From Planctomycetia bacterium (GTDB lineage Bacteria > Planctomycetota > Planctomycetia > Pirellulales > UBA1268): a stretch of 12,157 nt of DNA. Below the pieces are notes generated by a model. That model was not told the DNA's origin. It did no database searches and saw nothing but the letters and a program-made list of their open reading frames with translations. Shown here in pieces: positions 6,880 to 12,157 of the stretch. Both the position numbers and the translations under genes were made by a program. How positions within the stretch are numbered: position 1 is the first letter of the stretch; each line of letters begins with the position of its first letter. The stretch lies in the NCBI GenBank assembly GCA_009919445.1, contig RGBY01000056.1:1-12157 (forward strand). The letters are read 5' to 3'.

Positions 6880-8100
6880 TTATTCGGTCAGCCCCAACTC
6901 TGCGGCTTCTTTCGGCAAGGCCGGGTCGACGAGTCCACGCGAGCCACGCCCCTGGGACACCCGGTCGTCAACATCGAACTCAATGTCCGGATTATCTGCC
7001 TGCCACCAGCGTCGTCTGGCATCGACATCGGCTGGCGTACTAACTGGCCTCACCAGTCGCATGCCAATGCCAAGGGCGGGCTCTTCGGTGTACCAGAAAG
7101 GGCTCTTGGGTAGATTTGGGTCGACGTCCTTCCAGGCTTCGTCCTCTGAGCCACGGCGGGCCGCCGCGCGGCACTGGGCGGCCTCGTCGTAGTAAGCCCC
7201 TCCACGAATCACACGCGACTCAACCTCCGTTGGCCAACGAATGGCATCAGCCACTGCCACCGGCGCAGGCTTGGCGGCAATGGCGGCATAGCCATCCTCG
7301 CCCAGTTCATCAATCACCCACTCTGATGCATTGCCATGCATGTCGTAGAGCCCCCAGGCATTTGGCTTCTTCTGGCCAACCAGGTGCGTGGTGTCATCGG
7401 CGTTTTCACTGAACCAGGCATAGTCCGCGAGTTCCTCCGCTGGGCATGAGAACGGCGTGTCGGTCCCGGCTCGGCAGGCGTACTCCCATTCGGCTTCGGC
7501 CGGCAGGCGATAGAAACGTCCGGTGAGACCGCTCAGCCACTGGGTGTACTGCCGCGCCGCATATTGCGTCATGGTGACTGCTGGCTGCTGGGGTTCTTCA
7601 CCATTGATGTAGGTCGTCGTGGGATCATAGAGTGCAGACGGTGCAGTAACGGCATCGACTTGATTCTCTTCAGTCACCAGGCGAACCCCGGCACTTTCCA
7701 TCGCGGCGAACAGTTCGAGCATCCGCATGAATGACTTGTACTCAGCCCAGGTCACCTCACAGGCACCCATCCAGAAGGGAGCCACTTCGACCTCGCACGC
7801 CGGCCCCTCCGTTTCGTCGCGACCATCTTCAGTGGCGGGGCTGCCAAGGGTGAAACTGCCTGCCGGCACTGGCACCATTTTGAAGGTGATATCGGTACCA
7901 GGAATAGTTTCCTCATACGGCACCAGCCAGCCATCCTGCCACTTCACCGCGGGTGGTTCGGTATCGGGCCGCTCCTTTCCCGGAACAAACCCGGGGCTGG
8001 GCTCCTGCCCATGGGCCAAACTGCTGGCCCCTAAGAGCCCAACAAGAGTCGACGTGATGAGGACCGTATGGAAAAGAGGTTTCAGCATGGTGCGGCGCAT
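6880..8100 (-). CDS. Secreted FGE-sulfatase-fold protein lacking the catalytic Cys pair
   Basis: A 406-residue protein. Of several in-frame ATGs the one at 8098-8100 is chosen because AAGGA (8107-8111) lies six bases upstream. Residues 1-31 are a signal peptide ending SSLAHG. The SUMF1/formylglycine-generating-enzyme fold is clear: FKMVPVPAGSFTLGS (73-87), EVTWAEYKSF (115-124), YRLPAEAEWEYACRAG (197-212), WGLYDMHGNASEWV (249-262), RVIRGGAYYDEAAQC (296-310) and GIGMRLVRP (344-352). True FGE has two active-site cysteines five residues apart in the segment after RGG. Here the first aligned position is Asp305 and only the second, Cys310, is Cys. It is therefore probably not a sulfatase activator. 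Such secreted FGE-fold proteins are common in planctomycetes and have mostly unknown, perhaps binding, roles. The acidic tail after 352 is not part of the fold. Confidence 0.85.
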   Translation of the reverse strand: MRRTMLKPLFHTVLITSTLVGLLGASSLAHGQEPSPGFVPGKERPDTEPPAVKWQDGWLVPYEETIPGTDITFKMVPVPAGSFTLGSPATEDGRDETEGPACEVEVAPFWMGACEVTWAEYKSFMRMLELFAAMESAGVRLVTEENQVDAVTAPSALYDPTTTYINGEEPQQPAVTMTQYAARQYTQWLSGLTGRFYRLPAEAEWEYACRAGTDTPFSCPAEELADYAWFSENADDTTHLVGQKKPNAWGLYDMHGNASEWVIDELGEDGYAAIAAKPAPVAVADAIRWPTEVESRVIRGGAYYDEAAQCRAAARRGSEDEAWKDVDPNLPKSPFWYTEEPALGIGMRLVRPVSTPADVDARRRWWQADNPDIEFDVDDRVSQGRGSRGLVDPALPKEAAELGLTE

Positions 8101-8190
8101 GGACATTCCTTGAGGGTCTTCGGGCGTTACAGACAAAACTGGGGAACTGATCGTGCGGGCGACCAGCCTTGCGGAAAGCCAGCCTAAAGC

Positions 8191-8210
8191 AAGACATATT
8201 CACATGTCTT
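8191..8210. promoter_or_regulatory. Perfect 7-bp dyad upstream of the FGE-fold gene
   Basis: AAGACAT (8191-8197) and ATGTCTT (8204-8210) form a perfect inverted repeat with a 6-base centre. It lies 14 bases downstream of a TATAAT box on the minus strand, so it would overlap the start of the transcript of the FGE-fold gene. It could be an operator or a leader hairpin. Confidence 0.35.
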
Positions 8211-8223
8211 CGCGTGTGGCTCA

Positions 8224-8229
8224 ATTATA
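8224..8229 (-). promoter_or_regulatory. Candidate -10 box for the FGE-fold gene
   Basis: The minus strand reads TATAAT, a perfect -10 hexamer, 124 bases upstream of the chosen ATG. The best -35-like sequence (TTGGCT) is about 20 bases further upstream, which is too far for an ideal sigma-70 promoter, so the box alone supports the call. Confidence 0.35.
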
Positions 8230-8278
8230 TCGTGCGGCCGATAGAAACCAGCCAATGTTCCAAATCGGTAAAGCCGAT

Positions 8279-8300
8279 CCGAAAATTTCGAACTTTTCGG
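8279..8300 (-). terminator. Probable terminator of the aquaporin gene
   Basis: CCGAAAA (8279-8285) and TTTTCGG (8294-8300) form a perfect 7-bp stem with an 8-base loop, 11 bases past the aquaporin stop. On the minus strand a second small stem follows (ATCGG/CCGAT, 8264-8278), ending in TTT. Position and tandem stems favour a terminator, although a long T-run is lacking. Confidence 0.5.
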
Positions 8301-8311
8301 GCGTCAGGCGA

Positions 8312-8983
8312 TCATTGCTCGGCGTTGTGCTGAGGCCCCTGCCCACAAACCCCTCGAGCCAGTGGCACACTGGCGACGGCACCAATGACTGGTCCCAGCA
8401 GATAGATCCAGAGGTGTTCAATCTGGAACGCGACGAGTGCTGGCCCGAATGATCGTGCCGGGTTCATCGACGCACCGCTGATTGGCCCTGCAAACATCGC
8501 CTCAAGCCCGACGACTGCTCCCACGCTGATGCCCGCCAACAACCCTCGTTCCCGTGATCCGGTAGACACCCGCAGAATCACGAACATCAAGATGAGGGTA
8601 AGAATCGCCTCAAGCACCAGTGACTGCAGTGGGCTGCCTGCTGGCTGGGTCATGCCGAGCGTCTGGCTGCCGGGCAGAAGGAATTTCAGGCAGAGACTGG
8701 CAAGCACACCCCCGAAACACTGTGCCGCGACGTAGGGGCCAACCAACCGGCCTTCGAAGCGACGGGCGACCCAAAAGCCGATGGTGACAGCGGGATTGAT
8801 GTGGCAGCCGGAGACGTCGCCTAACGAATCGATCATGGCCAGCACAATCAGCCCAAAGGTGAGGGCAACCCCGACATGGGTGACAGCCCCACCTGTGAGT
8901 TCATTGACCACGATTGCCCCCGTCCCGGCAAACACGAGGCAGAACGTGCCAAAACATTCAGCGAGGAGGCGTTGGCGGAGCAT
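8312..8983 (-). CDS. Aquaporin / MIP family channel
   Basis: A 223-residue membrane channel of the major intrinsic protein family, with about six membrane helices and the two half-helix signatures SGCHINPAVT (59-67, NPA at 63-65) and SGASMNPARSFGPA (169-182, NPA at 174-176). It conducts water or small neutral solutes across the inner membrane. The aromatic/arginine filter, aligned by eye to E. coli AqpZ, reads Phe43, Ala162 (AqpZ His174), Ala171 and Arg177. Loss of the filter His gives a wider, less polar pore, as in glycerol- or NIP-type channels, and the region FAGPISGASMNPARS resembles NIPs more than AqpZ. Arsenite, boric acid or glycerol are possible substrates; no ars gene is nearby. I start at the ATG at 8981-8983 because the helix begins there; a GTG at 9049 would add 22 residues. 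No strong ribosome-binding site separates them. Confidence 0.88.
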   Translation of the reverse strand: MLRQRLLAECFGTFCLVFAGTGAIVVNELTGGAVTHVGVALTFGLIVLAMIDSLGDVSGCHINPAVTIGFWVARRFEGRLVGPYVAAQCFGGVLASLCLKFLLPGSQTLGMTQPAGSPLQSLVLEAILTLILMFVILRVSTGSRERGLLAGISVGAVVGLEAMFAGPISGASMNPARSFGPALVAFQIEHLWIYLLGPVIGAVASVPLARGVCGQGPQHNAEQ

Positions 8984-9157
8984 TGGTGACGGGCGGGCAA
9001 CAGTTTTGAGAATAGCCAGACGAGAGCAACGTTGGCGGACGCTCGCCACTGTCTCTCATGAAACAGCAAAAGACAAGTCTTTGCTCTGAATGCTACGAAA
9101 TGCAGTTCCTGCCTTCTCGCATTCCATTCATGAGCGAGCCTTCCAGACCGCCTTTGT

Positions 9158-9715
9158 TCAGGCTGCCCGGCAACGCTGTCTGCTTTCCCAGCCAGCAAGC
9201 AATTGCTTGGCAAACCGGCGGCTACGTTCAAGATCTCTGACATCTGGATGCTTGCGGTTCAGGCCACCGAACAGCCAGAGCGGCCCCCAGCTATCAAAGC
9301 CACGGCAGGCGAACTCACCGATCACGGGGATGGCGGCACGAGTGAGTATGTCTTTGAGAGGCCGATGCCAAAGAGGGGCCAGAAATGGCAGACCTGATGT
9401 GGAAAAAAGAAATGCCGCCGGCGGGCGTTGCTTCAGATGAGTTGTGGCTGAGGCGATGGTTTGGGCTGCCAGCAGCAGGTCTGGATGCATACGGCCGTAG
9501 TAAACACCTGAACCAAAGCCGATGAGGTCATAGCGATCAAGGTACAAGGGACCACGGCAGCCTGAAAGACTGCCCCCACGTCCGTCCACGTTCGAGCTTA
9601 CTTGATCTGCAGAGACAAGATCTGCCTGCAACACCTCGCCGAGAGCACGAGCCAACTGGGCTGTGTTCTGATGATGGACTGACTTAAAGATAAGAAGCGT
9701 GGCCGGTCTTTTCAT
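9158..9715 (-). CDS. Flavodoxin family protein
   Basis: A 185-residue flavodoxin-like protein that should bind FMN and carry electrons in the cytoplasm. The first strand and phosphate loop are ATLLIFKSVHHQNTAQLA (5-22), a form of the (S/T)xxxxNT loop seen in the Flavodoxin_3-like group. Then come YDLIGFGSGVYYGRMHP (62-78), AAFLFSTSGLP (100-110), and a conserved C-terminal block, GEFACRGFDSWGP (133-145) then GGLNRKHPD (150-158). The ATG at 9713-9715 is preferred because it places the first beta strand near the N-terminus; an upstream ATG at 9772 adds 19 residues unlike the family and has no ribosome-binding site. The only Shine-Dalgarno-like sequence is a weak GGCGG. The partner redox enzyme is not in the window. 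It is in tandem with the aquaporin gene, but the 174-base gap argues against tight coupling. Confidence 0.82.
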   Translation of the reverse strand: MKRPATLLIFKSVHHQNTAQLARALGEVLQADLVSADQVSSNVDGRGGSLSGCRGPLYLDRYDLIGFGSGVYYGRMHPDLLLAAQTIASATTHLKQRPPAAFLFSTSGLPFLAPLWHRPLKDILTRAAIPVIGEFACRGFDSWGPLWLFGGLNRKHPDVRDLERSRRFAKQLLAGWESRQRCRAA

Positions 9716-9841
9716 GTCGAATTCTACCGCCACGAAGCTGTCCGGTTTCCCGGAAATCTGCCCGGCTTGCATGCACGCAACTCTCGTACCTGGCGAAGTC
9801 TCCTCCTTCCGGCAAAGGCAACAGGCACCCCGGAAACCAGC

Positions 9842-9873
9842 AAACGGCTAAACCCACTTGCGTTTAGCCGTTT
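9842..9873. terminator. Perfect 12-bp inverted repeat, possible terminator of the tRNA
   Basis: AAACGGCTAAAC (9842-9853) and GTTTAGCCGTTT (9862-9873) pair perfectly around an 8-base loop. The repeat lies 78 bases past the 3' end of tRNA-Pro and 126 bases before the flavodoxin start, on the minus strand. It is the strongest hairpin in the window. No long T-run follows on either strand beyond the TTT that ends each arm, so it could be a bidirectional terminator or a protein site. Confidence 0.5.
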
Positions 9874-9951
9874 CGAAGCAGTTCCCAGAGGCTTGACCAA
9901 CCACCAGCCAAGCAGCCTTGCGATCCAGAAAACAAGGCCAGAAGAAGAAAG

Positions 9952-10026
9952 TCGGGGCGACAGGACTTGAACCTGCGACCTCTTGACCCCCAGTCAAGCG
10001 CGCTAGCCAGACTGCGCCACGCCCCG
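9952..10026 (-). tRNA. tRNA-Pro (anticodon GGG)
   Basis: The minus strand folds as a full 75-base cloverleaf. The acceptor stem CGGGGCG pairs with CGCCCCG, and the discriminator is A. The D arm is GCGC/GCGC. The anticodon arm is CTTGA-CTGGGGG-TCAAG, whose 7-base loop gives anticodon GGG. The T arm is GCAGG-TTCAAGT-CCTGT. The 3' CCA is not encoded. The GGG anticodon reads CCC and CCU proline codons. Confidence 0.95.
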
Positions 10027-10304
10027 AAATTGTGCGGGACACATGATGCCCCCTCGCATCACATCCTCCCGACAGGCACACTATCGCATACCAAGTCTTT
10101 TCCCACAACACGACTCCCCTGAAACCGGGAAATCAGGCTTGTTCACGAGCCAGTCGAGTAGCCCGTTCAGCAGGCTGCTTGCCAGTCCATGCACCAGCCA
10201 GCCGCACACCCGCAATGCTTCCAACAAGCCCTGCCGATCGGTCCTCAGAAATTATCCCGCCAGCGTCTCGCTGAAACGCAAAACGTCTACGCCAGAGCCT
10301 CACC
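10027..10304. promoter_or_regulatory. Divergent spacer, tRNA-Pro and pyrF
   Basis: This 278-base gap should hold both promoters. For the tRNA (minus strand) a weak pair can be read: TTGTGG, 17 bases, then GATAGT, about 60 bases before the tRNA 5' end. For pyrF I see no clear promoter, riboswitch or attenuator, and no good Shine-Dalgarno. Frames that cross the gap look like chance. Confidence 0.3.
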
Positions 10305-11225
10305 ATGACCAGTATGACCAGTTCTGACTCACCCTCATCCAGCCATTCTTTTTCCGCCCGGCTCACCGCAGCCATCCACGCCAAAGGTACGCCGGCCTGC
10401 ATCGGTCTCGACCCCAAAGCAGCAGCCCTGCCCCCAGGCCTTCTGGCCGACGAGGCTGTGACAGGACAACCACCAGCCAAAATGCCTCCGGAAAAGCTCG
10501 CCCCAATCTACAGCCGCTTCTGCCGAGAAGTCATCGACGTCGTGGCCCCACTCGTCCCCATCGTAAAACCACAACTAGCCTACTTTGAGGCGCTCGGGCC
10601 GCATGGCATGAATGCACTGGCAGAAACCATTGCCTACGCACACGAAAAGGGATTGCTCGTACTCGCTGATGGGAAACGTGGCGACATCGGCTCGACCGCC
10701 GAAGCGTATGCCGAAGGCTGGCTCGCCGGCCCCTGGGCCGCTGACGCCCTGACCGTTAATCCCTACCTCGGCCTCGATTCCATTGCCCCGTTCGTCTCCC
10801 GCGCCTCCGCCCACGACGCCGGCATTTTTGTGCTTGTCAAAACCTCAAACCCAGGCGGCAAGGACTTTCAGGACCTGAAAACAAACGGCTCCACCGTTTA
10901 TGACCACGTCGCCAAGGGTGTTGAAGCAGCCGCCGCAGAAACGGCCAACGGCCAGCGATACGGAGCTGTCGGTGCGGTCGTCGGTGCCACCTGGCCCGCC
11001 CAACTCGAGAGCCTTCGGCAAGCCATGCCGCATGCCTGGATTCTCATCCCCGGCTTTGGCCATCAGGGTGGTACTGCAGCCGATGTCGGTGGTGGGTTTG
11101 ATGAGGAAGGGCTGGGGGCCCTCGTTGTCAGTGCCCGCCAGTGGCAGACCGCCGTGGAACGCGCCTGCCAGCAGATGATCGACCAACTCGCAGTTGAAAC
11201 GCCAGCTGGCCGGCTGCGACGTTAA
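10305..11225 (+). CDS. pyrF: Orotidine 5'-phosphate decarboxylase, subfamily 2
   Basis: A 306-residue cytosolic enzyme that decarboxylates OMP to UMP, the last step of de novo pyrimidine synthesis. The TIM-barrel motifs are those of the longer subfamily 2 (mycobacterial type): CIGLDPK (32-38), VPIVKPQLAYFE (84-95), the catalytic ADGKRGDIGSTA (121-132, with Asp122, Lys124 and Asp127), VLVKTSNPGG (176-185), AVVGATWP (224-231) and ILIPGFGHQGG (246-256), which holds the phosphate-binding loop. The Ser/Thr-rich first 16 residues are outside the domain; a second ATG three codons in is equally possible because no ribosome-binding site is evident. It is monocistronic here, divergent from tRNA-Pro and convergent with the sulfatase. 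Nothing is missing or odd. Confidence 0.95.
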   Translation: MTSMTSSDSPSSSHSFSARLTAAIHAKGTPACIGLDPKAAALPPGLLADEAVTGQPPAKMPPEKLAPIYSRFCREVIDVVAPLVPIVKPQLAYFEALGPHGMNALAETIAYAHEKGLLVLADGKRGDIGSTAEAYAEGWLAGPWAADALTVNPYLGLDSIAPFVSRASAHDAGIFVLVKTSNPGGKDFQDLKTNGSTVYDHVAKGVEAAAAETANGQRYGAVGAVVGATWPAQLESLRQAMPHAWILIPGFGHQGGTAADVGGGFDEEGLGALVVSARQWQTAVERACQQMIDQLAVETPAGRLRR

Positions 11226-11231
11226 TCAAAT

Positions 11232-11269
11232 CAGGTGCTACCCAAGAGGCAGATGCCCTCTGCCACCTG
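11232..11269. terminator. Possible terminator between pyrF and the sulfatase
   Basis: In the 99-base gap between converging genes, GGCAGA (11248-11253) pairs with TCTGCC (11259-11264) around a 5-base loop, and CAGGT (11232-11236) with ACCTG (11265-11269) outside it, with a large one-sided bulge. On the minus strand ATTTGATT follows. There is no strong T-run on the plus strand. Confidence 0.35.
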
Positions 11270-11324
11270 GCCATGCCTGCGGGTAAAAGCAAACTGTCAG
11301 CCTGAGCCGCCTGTTCAATACGAC

Positions 11325-12157
11325 CTAGTTGGCATCACGATTAATTGGCTCATCGACCACAAAATCGCCCGGAAAATCGGCTGCCTTGTCGCCGTCTCGC
11401 TGGAGGAGTCGTTTATTGTTGAACCCACCTGCAGGCGCATTCATGGGGATATCCATCCCACCCAGGTCGGCCATCATCTCGTAGAGCCGCTTCTCCATGG
11501 CTTTGGCCTCCTTGGCCATTTCGGGATCGCGGATCATGTTTTTCTGCTCCGTCGGGTCGGCCTGAATGTCGTAGAACTCATCAGTGTCCCAGAGACCATA
11601 GTAGGTGGTGTACTTGAAGCGGTCACTCCGCAATGAAAAGACCGTTGGTGACTGGGGGAAGTTCTTCTCCCAGTAATACACGTAGAGGAAATAGTCCCGC
11701 CAAGGCACATCCATGCCTCTGGCAAGATCAATAAAGCTCTCGCCGTCCATGTGAGGCGGCTTGACCAACCCCATCGCCTCCATAATTGTTGGCGCGATGT
11801 CAATATTGGCAACCATCTGATCGACAACCTTCCCGCCCTCAAACAAGTCGGGGCACTGCATCAGCATCGGCACCCGAATGGACGTCTCGTAGGCGACTCG
11901 CTTGTCGATCAAGCCGTGTTCGCCAAACATAAAGCCATTGTCACCCATGTAGATAACAAGCGTCTCGTCACGAATGCCCATTTTTTCCAACTGCTTCAGC
12001 ACCGTGCCCACGCTGTCATCAACAGAACAGAGTGCCTCGCAATACCGCTTGTAGTACCGCTCAATATCAAGCTCACTGTGGTACGGAAAATCGACCCCGT
12101 GCCAGCTATTCCGCTGATCAAGCAGCCAGCGGGGAAGATTCCGACTGTTGCCAACAA
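11325..12157 (-). CDS. Type I sulfatase, C-terminal part (cut by the window edge)
   Basis: 276 residues of a sulfatase are visible; the frame stays open through the right edge, so the start, any signal peptide and the CxPSR formylglycine motif lie outside. The visible part begins VGNSRNLPRWLLDQ and shows the alkaline-phosphatase-superfamily core: RYCEALCSVDDSVG, then TLVIYMGDNGFMFGEHGLIDKR (about 67-88), where Asp-Asn bind the active-site Ca2+ and the Lys contacts the sulfate. The ETSIRVPML and IDIAPTIMEAMG blocks and the usual C-terminal FYDIQADPTEQKN follow. These enzymes hydrolyse sulfate esters, commonly on algal polysaccharides in planctomycetes, usually after export. The substrate cannot be read from this part. 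Activity needs a true formylglycine-generating enzyme; the FGE-fold protein at 6880-8100 is unlikely to be it. Confidence 0.93.
   Translation of the reverse strand, partial: VGNSRNLPRWLLDQRNSWHGVDFPYHSELDIERYYKRYCEALCSVDDSVGTVLKQLEKMGIRDETLVIYMGDNGFMFGEHGLIDKRVAYETSIRVPMLMQCPDLFEGGKVVDQMVANIDIAPTIMEAMGLVKPPHMDGESFIDLARGMDVPWRDYFLYVYYWEKNFPQSPTVFSLRSDRFKYTTYYGLWDTDEFYDIQADPTEQKNMIRDPEMAKEAKAMEKRLYEMMADLGGMDIPMNAPAGGFNNKRLLQRDGDKAADFPGDFVVDEPINRDAN

Noticed and set aside
6880..8100. True formylglycine-generating enzyme activating the nearby sulfatase
   Set aside because: The two-cysteine active site is not present and the genes are not adjacent or co-directed in one unit.
9848..10111. Minus-strand 87-codon frame containing GGQEVAGSSPVAPTFFF
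   Set aside because: This is the well-known false protein made by translating through a tRNA gene; the real feature is tRNA-Pro at 9952-10026.
10043..10327. Plus-strand 94-codon frame before pyrF
   Set aside because: It overlaps the pyrF start in a different frame, has no ribosome-binding site and a Ser/Pro/Arg-rich shadow composition.
1..12157. CRISPR array, insertion sequence or prophage
   Set aside because: I saw no spaced direct repeats, no transposase or integrase motifs, and no phage structural genes.

Overview
The window looks like chromosomal DNA from a GC-rich bacterium, most likely a planctomycete (Pirellulales-like). This is inferred from four things: a type I sulfatase, a secreted FGE-sulfatase-fold protein, a DHPS-like/DUF447 pair of the kind found in organisms with methanopterin-linked C1 metabolism, and a subfamily-2 PyrF. 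No phage, transposon or CRISPR signature is visible.

Layout, left to right. (1) Positions 1-96, minus: the first 32 codons of an exported protein that runs off the left edge. (2) 97-532: no confident gene, but several small hairpins and one doubtful reading frame. (3) 533-4175, minus: a tight three-gene operon read as DHPS-like protein, then pabB, then pabA, with both junctions overlapping as ATGA. (4) 4284-4856, plus: a DUF447-type flavoprotein, divergent from that operon. (5) 4858-5739, minus: a secreted alpha/beta hydrolase whose stop lies one base from the DUF447 stop. (6) 5740-6301: a long divergent spacer. (7) 6302-6838, plus: a secreted His-rich protein of unknown function. (8) 6880-8100, minus: a secreted FGE-fold protein without the catalytic cysteine pair. 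(9) 8312-8983, minus: an aquaporin followed by a good hairpin terminator. (10) 9158-9715, minus: a flavodoxin-like protein. (11) 9952-10026, minus: tRNA-Pro(GGG), with a perfect 12-bp inverted repeat downstream. (12) 10305-11225, plus: pyrF. (13) 11325 to the right edge, minus: the C-terminal part of a sulfatase.

The most coherent unit is 533-4856. PabA and PabB make aminodeoxychorismate, the precursor of p-aminobenzoate (pABA). They are translationally coupled to a DHPS-related protein that lacks the standard DHPS pterin-loop sequence, and they face a DUF447 protein. Both of those families recur in archaea and in bacteria with tetrahydromethanopterin (H4MPT) C1 enzymes. My inference is that the unit serves H4MPT-type cofactor synthesis, in which pABA is also a precursor, rather than ordinary folate. 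Key H4MPT genes (beta-RFAP synthase, fae, mch, fhc) are not in the window, so this stays a hypothesis. The other genes look like housekeeping (tRNA, pyrF) or envelope and secreted functions with no evident shared pathway.
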